Shown here: piece by piece, positions 41,015 to 48,637 of the stretch
Numbering within the stretch: the first letter of the stretch is position 1
Layout of the letters: every line of letters begins with the position of its first letter
Assembly: GCA_046153875.1 (NCBI GenBank)
Contig: JBJXFE010000009.1
Span: 62,001-126,000 of the forward strand
Source of the DNA: JBJXFE01 sp046153875
GTDB lineage: Bacteria; Planctomycetota; Phycisphaerae; Phycisphaerales; UBA1924
DNA length: 64,000 bases
Direction: 5' to 3'
Notes under the pieces: model-generated
The model's input: the letters and a program-made list of their open reading frames with translations, nothing else
Told to the model about the DNA's origin: nothing
Databases searched by the model: none
Position numbers and translations under genes: made by a program

Positions 41015-41971
41015 TCACTTCGGCATGATCACGGCGTCGATCACGTGGATCACGCCGTTGCCCGCCTCGATGTCCGTCGACACGATCTCGGCCATGGCCT
41101 TGTCGTTGCCGATCCAGACTTTGCCGTCCTTGACCTTGATGGAGAAGGTCGAGCCCTGGAGGGTCTTGATGCTCTCGGTCATGGTCACGGCTTGATCCGC
41201 GAAGACCCGTCCGGGGAGCACGTGGAACTTCAGGATCGACGCGAGCGTGTCCTTGTTCTCCGGCTTGAGCAGGTTCTCGACCGTGCCCGCGGGGAGCTTG
41301 GCGAACGCCTCGTCGGTCGGGGCGAAGACCGTGAACGGGCCCTTGCCCTCGAGAGCGGAGGTGAGCCCCGCCGCCTCGACCGCGGCCAGGAGCGTCTTGA
41401 ACGACCCGGCCTCGTCGGCGGTGCCGATCACGCTCTTGGTGCTCGGCATGATGACGGTGTCGATCACGTGGATCACGCCGTTGGAGCAGGCGATGTCGGT
41501 CTTTGTGACCGTCGAACGCCCGTCGAGCATGACCTTGCCGCTCTTGACGGCGATGTCCACCCGCTGGCCGTTCACGGTGGTTGCGTTGGAGAGCTTGGTG
41601 ACGTCCTTGGCCATCACCGCGCCCGAGGCAACGTGGTAGGTCAGGATCGCCGTCAGCGTGGCCTTGTTCTCCGGCTTGAGCAGGTTCTCGACCGTGCCCT
41701 TGGGGAGCTTCGCGAAGGCCTCGTCGGTCGGGGCGAAGACCGTGAACGGGCCCTTGCCCTTGAGGGTCTCGACGAGCCCCGCGGCCTTGAGCGCGGCGGC
41801 CAGCGTCTTAAAGCTGCCCGCGGCCACCGCGGTGTCCACGATGTCCTTGTCCCCGACGGACGCGGCGGCCGCGCACCCGTCGATCGGGCGGATCGCGCCC
41901 GCGTTCGCCGCCCCCGTCATCCCGATCGTCGCGACCCCCGCGCAGACCCACAGCGCCAGCGTTCGTTTCAT
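41015..41971 (-). CDS. Secreted protein with two fasciclin (FAS1) domains
   Basis: A 318-residue exported protein: signal peptide (LALWVCAGVATIGMTGAANA), then two FAS1 domains at about residues 45-175 and 185-318. Each has the core FTVFAPTDEAFAKLP and the ending DIxxxNGVIHVIDxVIMP. FAS1 domains mediate adhesion or ligand binding at the cell surface. The central 100 nt of the two domains (41249-41353 and 41664-41766) are almost identical, far more than expected for old domain duplication. It precedes the sigma/anti-sigma pair on the same strand, with a 250-nt gap that probably contains their promoter. Confidence 0.92.
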   Translation of the reverse strand: MKRTLALWVCAGVATIGMTGAANAGAIRPIDGCAAAASVGDKDIVDTAVAAGSFKTLAAALKAAGLVETLKGKGPFTVFAPTDEAFAKLPKGTVENLLKPENKATLTAILTYHVASGAVMAKDVTKLSNATTVNGQRVDIAVKSGKVMLDGRSTVTKTDIACSNGVIHVIDTVIMPSTKSVIGTADEAGSFKTLLAAVEAAGLTSALEGKGPFTVFAPTDEAFAKLPAGTVENLLKPENKDTLASILKFHVLPGRVFADQAVTMTESIKTLQGSTFSIKVKDGKVWIGNDKAMAEIVSTDIEAGNGVIHVIDAVIMPK

Positions 41972-42100
41972 CGTGTGCTCCGTTCGTGTGGGACAGGAGG
42001 TTGGCTGCCGATGTCCCGCGTCCCACGCACGGGCCTCGGCCGCCGGGTGATGACCCGGCTAGTTATGGCTTCGACGAGCCACCTTGGTCTGGATTCAATG

Positions 42101-42126
42101 AAAACCCCCTCCGGAAGGAGGGGGTT
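42101..42126 (-). terminator. Rho-independent terminator of the OmpA-family gene
   Basis: A perfect 10-bp stem AACCCCCTCC / GGAGGGGGTT with loop GGAA, followed on the minus strand by TTTTC. It lies 61 nt after the OmpA-family stop. Confidence 0.88.
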
Positions 42127-42186
42127 GCGTGGACTCATGCACTCGGGTTCAAAGCCGACGCTCGTAGCGCGGGCGCTCGATGCAGT

Positions 42187-42849
42187 TCAGTTGCCCGCGG
42201 CGGCGACGATCACGATCTCGACGCGCCGGCTTTCCTGCTTCGTCTTGCGCGGGTTAGCCGGGCCATACGCCACAACGGCCATCTGGTCCTTGGAGAGGCC
42301 CTTGGACGACAGGTAGTCCTCAACGGCCAAGGCGCGCTCGGCACTGAGCCGCTCGTTCGTCCCCCACTTGCTCTTGCGGATGGGGTCGGAGTCGGTGTAC
42401 CCGTCGATGCTGATGCTGTTTGTTCCGTACTGCCCGCGGATGACGGACGCCACCTGGTCGAGCGATTTCTTCGCTCCGGACTTGAGGCTCACTTGGCCCG
42501 AGTCGAAGAGCACGTCGCCGGCGACCGTGAGGATGATGTCCCCCCGCGACCCGCGCCGCGCCGAGACGCCGCCGATGCCCTCAAAGCCGGTTGCCCCGCC
42601 GGTCGAGCCTCCGCCAGCGGCCAGGCGGCGGTTTTCTTCTTCCAGCGACCCGGCGCGCCCGGTGGCGTCCTGGAGCGCGGCCTCGAGCTGGCTGTTGCGA
42701 TCGCGCAGCTCGTTGTTCTCGGAAACAACGAGGTTGTAGTCCTTGGCGCCGCGTCCGCAGCCGCCGAGGATCATCGCGCCCACCGCCACCAATAGCCCGG
42801 CCAGGCGCGCGCCCCGACCGATCAGAACTCCGTTCCTCATGGTGCTCAT
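42187..42849 (-). CDS. OmpA-family peptidoglycan-binding lipoprotein
   Basis: A 220-residue lipoprotein with signal GLLVAVGAMILGGC (lipidated Cys near residue 31), a coiled-coil stretch (SENNELRDRNSQLEAALQDA), a glycine-rich linker, and an OmpA C-terminal domain from about residue 105. The domain carries ISIDGYTDSDPI and the peptidoglycan-contact segment TNERLSAERALAVEDYLSSK, ending ESRRVEIVIV. It would tether the outer membrane to the wall. It is monocistronic, with its own terminator. Confidence 0.93.
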   Translation of the reverse strand: MSTMRNGVLIGRGARLAGLLVAVGAMILGGCGRGAKDYNLVVSENNELRDRNSQLEAALQDATGRAGSLEEENRRLAAGGGSTGGATGFEGIGGVSARRGSRGDIILTVAGDVLFDSGQVSLKSGAKKSLDQVASVIRGQYGTNSISIDGYTDSDPIRKSKWGTNERLSAERALAVEDYLSSKGLSKDQMAVVAYGPANPRKTKQESRRVEIVIVAAAGN

Positions 42850-42989
42850 CCTTGCGTCTCCACGTTGGGATTCGATCGCGGGCGGGTCTCCCTGCCCGCC
42901 GCACGCCGCAGAGGATATCGGCCGACGGGCTCCGCCGCGTCCACAGGGATGCCCCCTGTCGGTTGCGCCGGGCCGCGGGTATCAACCAA

Positions 42990-44357
42990 TCAGGGGATGT
43001 TGACGGGGTAGCCGAAGACCCGGGACAGACCCGCCTCGATCGCCGGCTTAGTCAGCAGAACCAGGACGGTGGCGATGGCGAGGCTGGGGCCGTAGGGCAT
43101 CGTGCGTCTCGCGCCCGCGCCGGCTACGACCTGGACGGCCGTGATGACAAGACCGACGAATGCCGCGAGGAAAAACGCCAAGGTCGCGTCGATCCAGCCC
43201 AGGCAAGCCCCGACCCCGGCCATAAGGTGGACGTCTCCGAGGCCCATCGCTTCCTTGCCGAAACCGAGCGAGCCGAGCACACGGACGCCCCAGACTACCC
43301 CGCCGCCAACGAGGTAGCCCAGCAGGACCCCGGCAAGAACCGTGACCCAGAGGGGAGCGGGCGTTGTCGGCCCCCACCACTTCGCCGCGTACCAGCCGAA
43401 CAGGCCGAGCCCGACGCACGGGGCGAGGAAGGCGAGCTCCTTGACCATTTCTCGGCGTGCGTGGGGGTACTGGATCCAGACGTCGGCCGGGCGGGGCAGG
43501 TCAGCCTCGACGGGGGCTGTCGTGGCAGTCTGCCCTTCGGATGTGCCGGACTGCTCCAGAGCCCGCTTTTCCCACTCGGCGTAGTCCAGGAAGCTCCGAC
43601 GGACGAGGCCGGTCCAGAGCAGGACCATGCCGATCCCGAGGCCGACCATCGCTCCGACCGTCGCGCACAACCCTCCCCAGCCGCCGACCCATGGGCGCGG
43701 GCCGGGGATCACCTCGACGGGCGTGGGGAGTGCCCAGTTGAACGCGGGGGCGACGCGGTGAAGCCGGCCGCCGACCATCCAGTTCTCGACGTAGACCGAC
43801 GTACCGACGTGGAGCAGCAGCCCGACGATCGCCGGGAACCACGTGAGGACGAGCGGGATCGTGAAGGTCTTGGCGTCCACGATCGTCATGGCGACGAGCG
43901 ACCCGAGCAGGAGCAGGGTCATCACGAACAGCGGCACGGACACGGGCAGCGGGTTGAGGGCCCACTCCGGGCGGAGCCGCGACCAGTCGACGCCGAGGAA
44001 GACCGCGCCGCCGCGCGGGAACTCGCCGGGCAGGATGAACCACAGCACGTAGAACGCCGCGAACAGCACGGCGACAGCGGTCTCGACGATCGGGTATTCC
44101 GGCGAGATCTTGGCCCGGCAGTATCGGCAGCGCCCCTTCAGCAGCAGCCAGCCGATGATTGGGAGGTTCTCGCGGAAGGTCAGCCGCGTGTTGCACTTCG
44201 GGCAGGCTGAGGGCGGTGTGACCACGCCGATGCCGCGGGGCAGGCGGTAGACCAGCACGTTGACAAGCGACCCGATGCACGCCCCGAAGGCGAACACGAA
44301 GAACAGCCACGTGAGCTGCAATCCCCAGGCGTAGAACTGCCACGTCTGCGTCGGCAT
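42990..44357 (-). CDS. Prepilin peptidase (A24 family, PilD/GspO-like)
   Basis: A 455-residue polytopic membrane enzyme that cleaves and may methylate type IV pilin or pseudopilin leaders. The N-terminal methylase-like domain has the paired cysteines CPKC and CRYC (near residues 52-80). The two catalytic aspartates are in MTIVDAKTFTIP (near residue 162) and MGLGDVHLMAG (near 385). It is larger than the usual 250-290 residues because of an internal insert (about residues 190-345), part of it hydrophilic (EGQTATTAPVEADLP). It lies 24 nt after xseB on the same strand. No pilin genes are in the window. Confidence 0.9.
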   Translation of the reverse strand: MPTQTWQFYAWGLQLTWLFFVFAFGACIGSLVNVLVYRLPRGIGVVTPPSACPKCNTRLTFRENLPIIGWLLLKGRCRYCRAKISPEYPIVETAVAVLFAAFYVLWFILPGEFPRGGAVFLGVDWSRLRPEWALNPLPVSVPLFVMTLLLLGSLVAMTIVDAKTFTIPLVLTWFPAIVGLLLHVGTSVYVENWMVGGRLHRVAPAFNWALPTPVEVIPGPRPWVGGWGGLCATVGAMVGLGIGMVLLWTGLVRRSFLDYAEWEKRALEQSGTSEGQTATTAPVEADLPRPADVWIQYPHARREMVKELAFLAPCVGLGLFGWYAAKWWGPTTPAPLWVTVLAGVLLGYLVGGGVVWGVRVLGSLGFGKEAMGLGDVHLMAGVGACLGWIDATLAFFLAAFVGLVITAVQVVAGAGARRTMPYGPSLAIATVLVLLTKPAIEAGLSRVFGYPVNIP

Positions 44358-44381
44358 CGGGTCGGCGCGTCCTTGTCGCCG

Positions 44382-44678
44382 TTACTCTCGCCCACTACTC
44401 CCGGCACCACCACTGGATCGGCCCGACGGCCCGCGCGCCTTGGCGGAATCCGCCCCACCGCTGCCGACATCCGCCTGAAGCTGGGCGGTCAGATCCTTCA
44501 CCCGCTGCTCGGCGAGCTGGAGCCGCTCGCGGCAGGCGCGTAGAAGGCCCACGCCCTTCTCGTACTCGGCGATCGAGGCCTCCAGGCCGATCTCGCCGGA
44601 CTCGATGCGGCGGATGATCCCCTCGACCTGCTCTAGGCTCTTGTCGAAGTCGGCGGGCTCGGGGAGCGCTTTGCTCAC
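44382..44678 (-). CDS. xseB: Exodeoxyribonuclease VII small subunit
   Basis: A 98-residue helical protein with the family core FDKSLEQVEGIIRRIESGEI then GLEASIAEYEKGVGLLRACR (residues about 10-50). It assembles with XseA to degrade single-stranded DNA in repair. The GTG at 44678 (VSKALPEPADFD) is chosen because the frame upstream encodes a REP-like hairpin and low-complexity residues. The C-terminus is Gly/Ser-rich. xseA is upstream on the same strand, but a zinc-ribbon membrane-protein gene lies between them. Confidence 0.9.
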   Translation of the reverse strand: MSKALPEPADFDKSLEQVEGIIRRIESGEIGLEASIAEYEKGVGLLRACRERLQLAEQRVKDLTAQLQADVGSGGADSAKARGPSGRSSGGAGSSGRE

Positions 44679-44711
44679 GGTTGGTGGAGGATAGCGACCT
44701 GCCGCTGCTTG

Positions 44712-44736
44712 TGGCACCGGCGTCCCGCCGGTGCTC
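44712..44736. repeat. REP-like hairpin (GTGGCACCGGCG family)
   Basis: A 9-bp stem GCACCGGCG / CGCCGGTGC with loop TCC, preceded by TGTG. It is located just upstream of xseB. Confidence 0.65.
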
Positions 44737-44855
44737 TGCCGCTGCTCCAGGTCGAGGCCCCATCGCGGTGTGTACTGAACGACCGCGGAGGGAAGCAACC
44801 ACAGAGGCCACTGAGCCCACAGTGATCGGATGAGGCAGGGAACTTGGGGCGGAGA

Positions 44856-45344
44856 CTACCGAGCCGTGCCGCACTCGGGGCAGACCGCATCGGGTGCGAG
44901 GCCCGCGCGGTCGTAGCCGCACGAGGTACACAGTCCGGGCCGAGCGCGTCGTCGATCGTGCCACCAGAGCCACACCGTCGGCGCCGCAACAAGCAGGAAA
45001 GGAATCCACAGGGGAATACGGATGAAGAGGAAATGCCGCGGCTCCCACACCCAGCCTTGCATGCGCCAAGCCGGACGCCACAGAATCATCGGCATAGACC
45101 TCCCCGCATCCCACTCCACGCCCTTCCCGCGAAATACGGGTCGCGTGTCTGGATCAGCATGGTCCACGATGAGAATGCATCCGGCAACGATGCCGACGTT
45201 AGACCAGTTCATTGACGCTGTGCTCCGGTTCTCTCGTCGCCCGAATCCCCACCAGATGCTCGTCACCCAGGTCGCTGTGATAAACAGACAGAGCGAGAGC
45301 CCGATCCACTTGGCAATGCGCCGGACTCGGGGGCGGGTCTTCAC
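44856..45344 (-). CDS. Two-helix membrane protein with C-terminal zinc ribbon (copy 4)
   Basis: A 162-residue protein from a GTG at 45344 (VKTRPRVRRIAKWIGLSLCL), 37 nt after the xseA stop. It has a first helix (about residues 9-28), an outer domain of about 70 residues, a second helix (IPLWIPFLLVAAPTVWLWW) and the ribbon CTSCGYDRAG ... CPECG. It is shorter and more diverged than copies 1-3, and LPxRPxWxG is not clear. It interrupts the xseA-xseB pair, which are normally adjacent or overlapping. Confidence 0.78.
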   Translation of the reverse strand: MKTRPRVRRIAKWIGLSLCLFITATWVTSIWWGFGRRENRSTASMNWSNVGIVAGCILIVDHADPDTRPVFRGKGVEWDAGRSMPMILWRPAWRMQGWVWEPRHFLFIRIPLWIPFLLVAAPTVWLWWHDRRRARPGLCTSCGYDRAGLAPDAVCPECGTAR

Positions 45345-45381
45345 GTGAGCATCCAACCACCCTGACTCGTTGTTCCATCCG

Positions 45382-46887
45382 TCACGAGCCGAAGAGCGTC
45401 CGTTCGTCTGGTGACGATTTCGACTTGCGGCCGCGCGACTCATGTGGCTTGTCGGGCGCGGGCGAGGGCGCTGTCGCACCGTCCACGACCGAGCCGAATG
45501 CCCCGTCCACGACGCGCGTCCGCACGTGCTCGCCGGGCCGGGCATCCACGATCGAACGGACGATCGAGCCGTCTTCGCGCGTCGTCACGGAGAAGCCGCG
45601 TTTGAGCACCGTGGCGGGGCCGACGGCGTTCAACTGGCGATCGAGGACGGCGGTGCGTTCGGCCGCGCGTTGAACGGTTGCAGCAATGGCCGACTGAAGC
45701 TCCGTCGCGAACGGCTCGGTGTCCGCCTGTGCCAGGCGCGCCCGCATTGCGGCGGCGAACCGATCGCGTGCGGCGTCGAGCATCGCCTGCCGCCGGGCGT
45801 ACTCGGCCGCGGGGCGGTGGCGTTCGAGGCGGGCCGCCGCGGCTTCTAACCTGCGGGCGCGCGACTGGATGATCGCCGGGCCGACCGTGTTCGCGTGGCG
45901 AACCTCCGCGTCGAGCCGTGCGCGGCGATCACGTGCCACGCGGATCAGTGCCGAGCGAAGGAACGAGCCCGTGGCGGCGAGCTGCTCCAGCAGAGCCGGC
46001 GCGTCGGGCGTGAGCCGCATCGCGGCCTGGGTGGGCGTGGCGCACCGCTCGTCGGCGACCAGTTCGGCGATGGTCACGTCCGACTCGTGCCCGATCGCGG
46101 CGACAACAGGGAGTGGACAGTTGACAATCGCCTCGGCGACCACCCGTTCGTTGAAGGTCCAGAGGTCTTCGCGCGAGCCGCCGCCGCGCGTGACAAGCAC
46201 CACGTCGACGCCGAGGCGCTGGTGGTTCCGTCCGAGCCATCCGAGCGCCTGCGCAACCTGGGCGGCCGCGCCCTCGCCCTGCACGGATACGTCCACGAGC
46301 GCAACCTCTACGGCCGGGCAGCGGCGGCGCATGGTGTCCAGCACGTCGGTGATGGCCGCGCCCGTGCGGCTCGTAACCACGGCGACTCGGCGCGGGAAGC
46401 GCGGCACGGGCCGTTTGCGGGCCGGATCGAACCAGCCGAGTCTGCGGAGCTCGTCGCACAGGGCCTTGAACGCCGCGTCGAGCGCACCCTGCCCGACCGG
46501 TTCGATCCGCGTGACGATGAACGACGTGCGCCCGCCCTTGGCCCAGTAGTCGGGCTTGCCTGTGACGACGACCTGTTGCCCGTCGCTCGGTGTGAACCCG
46601 CCGCCCGCGAGAGCGGCGCGGACCAGGTTTGTGAACATCACGCAGGAAACAACGGCGTCCGCATCCTTAAGGGAGAAATACCAGTGCGAACCGGGCTTGA
46701 AGCCGCTGACCTCCCCCACCACGCGCACGGCGGCGGGGAAGCCGGCGCCGATCGCGTCGGTGAGACGCTCGGCGAGCTGCGAGACGGTGAGCGTTCCGCC
46801 CGAACCCGCCGCGTCGGATCGGGGAGTCTCCGCCTTCACGGGAGTCGCGGGCTGGGCCATCTTCGCGGGGTCGAACGGGAGGCGCAT
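45382..46887 (-). CDS. xseA: Exodeoxyribonuclease VII large subunit
   Basis: A 501-residue cytoplasmic nuclease subunit. The N-terminal OB-fold contains VRVVGEVSGFKPGSHWYFSL (near residue 60). The catalytic domain carries RVAVVTSRTGAAITDVLDTM (near 170), VDVVLVTRGGGSREDLWTFN (near 225) and ATPTQAAMRLTP (near 285). A coiled-coil region follows (about 300-430), and the C-terminus has LKRGFSVTTREDG. Together with XseB it degrades single-stranded DNA into oligonucleotides. It starts divergently from an SDR gene (104-nt spacer). Confidence 0.95.
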   Translation of the reverse strand: MRLPFDPAKMAQPATPVKAETPRSDAAGSGGTLTVSQLAERLTDAIGAGFPAAVRVVGEVSGFKPGSHWYFSLKDADAVVSCVMFTNLVRAALAGGGFTPSDGQQVVVTGKPDYWAKGGRTSFIVTRIEPVGQGALDAAFKALCDELRRLGWFDPARKRPVPRFPRRVAVVTSRTGAAITDVLDTMRRRCPAVEVALVDVSVQGEGAAAQVAQALGWLGRNHQRLGVDVVLVTRGGGSREDLWTFNERVVAEAIVNCPLPVVAAIGHESDVTIAELVADERCATPTQAAMRLTPDAPALLEQLAATGSFLRSALIRVARDRRARLDAEVRHANTVGPAIIQSRARRLEAAAARLERHRPAAEYARRQAMLDAARDRFAAAMRARLAQADTEPFATELQSAIAATVQRAAERTAVLDRQLNAVGPATVLKRGFSVTTREDGSIVRSIVDARPGEHVRTRVVDGAFGSVVDGATAPSPAPDKPHESRGRKSKSSPDERTLFGS

Positions 46888-46990
46888 CGGTGGTCATTAT
46901 GGCAGGAGACCGTTCCGCGCGCCCGGATCGGGTTCCGGGCGATACGCTCTGGCCGTACCCGCGTGTTGACTTCGGCAGCGGAGAGCATTC

Positions 46991-47725
46991 ATGGATCGCG
47001 AGTTTGACGGGCTGGGCGTCGTGGTGACGGGGGGTACCGGGGCGCTCGGTTCGGCCGTCGTGGCCCGACTGCTCGCGGGCGGGGCACGCTGCGTCGTGCC
47101 GGTGTTCAAGGCCGACGAGCTGCGGCGGTTCCCGTTCGCGGCCGACCCGCGCGTCAGGGTCTTCGAGGGGATCGACCTGTGCGATGAGCCCGCGGTCGAG
47201 CGGTTCTATGAGCAGGCCGCGGCGTTCGCGCCGCTGTGGGCGTCGCTGCACGTCGCGGGCGGGTTCGCGATTGGCCCGGCGGCGGGCGTGAGCAAAGCCG
47301 AGTTCATGCTGATGATGCAGTCCAACGCGCTGACGTGCTTCCTGTGCTCCCGCGAGGCCGTCAAACGGATGCGGCTGCGCGTCGGCTCGTCCCCTGCACC
47401 GGCCGGAGGGCGGATCGTCAACGTCGCGGCGCGACCCGGGGTGATCCCTGAACTCGGCGCGGGGATGGTGGCGTACACCGCGAGCAAGGCGGCCGTGGCC
47501 GCGATCACCCAGTCTCTCGCGGCCGAGGTCGTCGCGGACGGGATTCTCGTAAACGCCGTTGTTCCCTCGATCATGGACACGCACGCCAACCGCAAGGCGA
47601 TGCCCGACGCGGACCACGCCAAGTGGCCCAAGGTCGAGGACGTCGCGGCGACGATCTGCTTCCTGGCGTCGCCGCGGAACAGCGTGACCCGAGGGGCGCT
47701 GGTGCCGGTCTACGGCAAGAGCTGA
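46991..47725 (+). CDS. Short-chain dehydrogenase/reductase (SDR)
   Basis: A 244-residue SDR. The cofactor loop is VTGGTGALGSAV (near residue 14), VAGGF replaces the usual NNAG (near residue 88), and the catalytic Tyr-Lys is in YTASKAAVAAI (near residues 160-164). The preceding Ser is replaced in part: the strand reads RIVNVAARPGV, with Ala where the catalytic Ser is expected, so activity or chemistry may differ. The C-terminus DVAATICFLASPRNSVTRGA is typical. It is probably cotranscribed with the PIG-L deacetylase gene 22 nt downstream. Confidence 0.88.
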   Translation: MDREFDGLGVVVTGGTGALGSAVVARLLAGGARCVVPVFKADELRRFPFAADPRVRVFEGIDLCDEPAVERFYEQAAAFAPLWASLHVAGGFAIGPAAGVSKAEFMLMMQSNALTCFLCSREAVKRMRLRVGSSPAPAGGRIVNVAARPGVIPELGAGMVAYTASKAAVAAITQSLAAEVVADGILVNAVVPSIMDTHANRKAMPDADHAKWPKVEDVAATICFLASPRNSVTRGALVPVYGKS

Positions 47726-47747
47726 CACACCCGGCGTACTCTTCGCC

Positions 47748-48467
47748 ATGGCCAACATCCTCGTGGTCGGCCCGCACCCGGATGACCAGGAACTCGGCAT
47801 GGGCGGCACGATCGCGCTCCTGGCCGACCAGGGGCACCGCGTGCTCCTGCTGGACGTGACCGACGGCGAACCGACGCCCTTCGGCGATCCGGGCACCCGG
47901 GCGACGGAGTCCGCGGCCGCGGCGGCGGCGCTTTCGGCGCTGAACAACCCCGTGCGGCGCTGCCAGCTCGGGCTGCGGAACCGGTTCGTGGAGCACACCA
48001 TCGAGAACCGGCACAAGGTCGCGGGCGCGATCCGGGCGTGGCAGGCCCAGGTGGTCTTCGTCCCCTACTTCGAGGATGCCCACCCGGACCACCTGGCCGT
48101 CACGCGGATCGTCGAGGACGCCCGGTTCGACGCGAAACTGACGAAGGTCGAGATGCCGACGCCCGCGGGCCTGAACCCGGGCCCGCCGCTCTACCCGCGG
48201 TGGCTGTTCTCCTACTACGCGACCCACCTGCGGATCACGCCCGCGCCGAGCTTCGTGGTGGACGTCAGCACGACGATCGACCGCAAGTCGGCCGCGGTCG
48301 CCGCGTACCGGTCGCAGTTCGAGCTGAACCCGAAGAACCGGGGCGTGCCCGAGTGGCTCAAGGCCGAGGCGGCGTACTTCGGCTCCCGGATCGGGACGGC
48401 CGCCGGCGAGCCGTTCTTCGCCCGCGAGCCGCTGGGCCTGATGAGCTTTGATAGTCTCCCGATCTGA
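47748..48467 (+). CDS. PIG-L family zinc deacetylase (BshB-like)
   Basis: A 239-residue LmbE/PIG-L-family N-deacetylase. Zinc and catalytic residues are in VVGPHPDDQELGMGG (near residue 12) and the second metal motif EDAHPDHLAV (near residue 107). Members deacetylate GlcNAc-linked intermediates, for example in bacillithiol biosynthesis (BshB1). No other bsh gene is in the window, so that role is only possible. It follows an SDR gene closely. There is no signal peptide, so it should be cytoplasmic. Confidence 0.88.
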   Translation: MANILVVGPHPDDQELGMGGTIALLADQGHRVLLLDVTDGEPTPFGDPGTRATESAAAAAALSALNNPVRRCQLGLRNRFVEHTIENRHKVAGAIRAWQAQVVFVPYFEDAHPDHLAVTRIVEDARFDAKLTKVEMPTPAGLNPGPPLYPRWLFSYYATHLRITPAPSFVVDVSTTIDRKSAAVAAYRSQFELNPKNRGVPEWLKAEAAYFGSRIGTAAGEPFFAREPLGLMSFDSLPI

Positions 48468-48471
48468 GGAA

Positions 48472-48616
48472 CAGATACGCAGAGGTCGCGGAGATCACGC
48501 GGAGGCCGCGGAGCAGGGCTTCGGGGCGAAGGGCAACGCGCGAGGCACCCGCCGGTGCGTCCTCCTTGCCTTTCTCCGCGCACTCCGCGTGATCTGAGCG
48601 ACCTCTGCGTACTCTT
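48472..48616. repeat. Long inverted repeat (ACGCAGAGGTCGC...GATCACGCGGAG family)
   Basis: The left arm (TACGCAGAGGTCGCGGAGAT from 48476) and right arm (ending GCGACCTCTGCGTACT near 48612) match in about 36 of 44 positions. They enclose about 55 nt with a small hairpin GCACCCGCCGGTGC. The element occupies almost the entire gap between the PIG-L and mgtE genes. Confidence 0.78.
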
Positions 48617-48637
48617 CCGCGCGGCCGAGAACTCACC

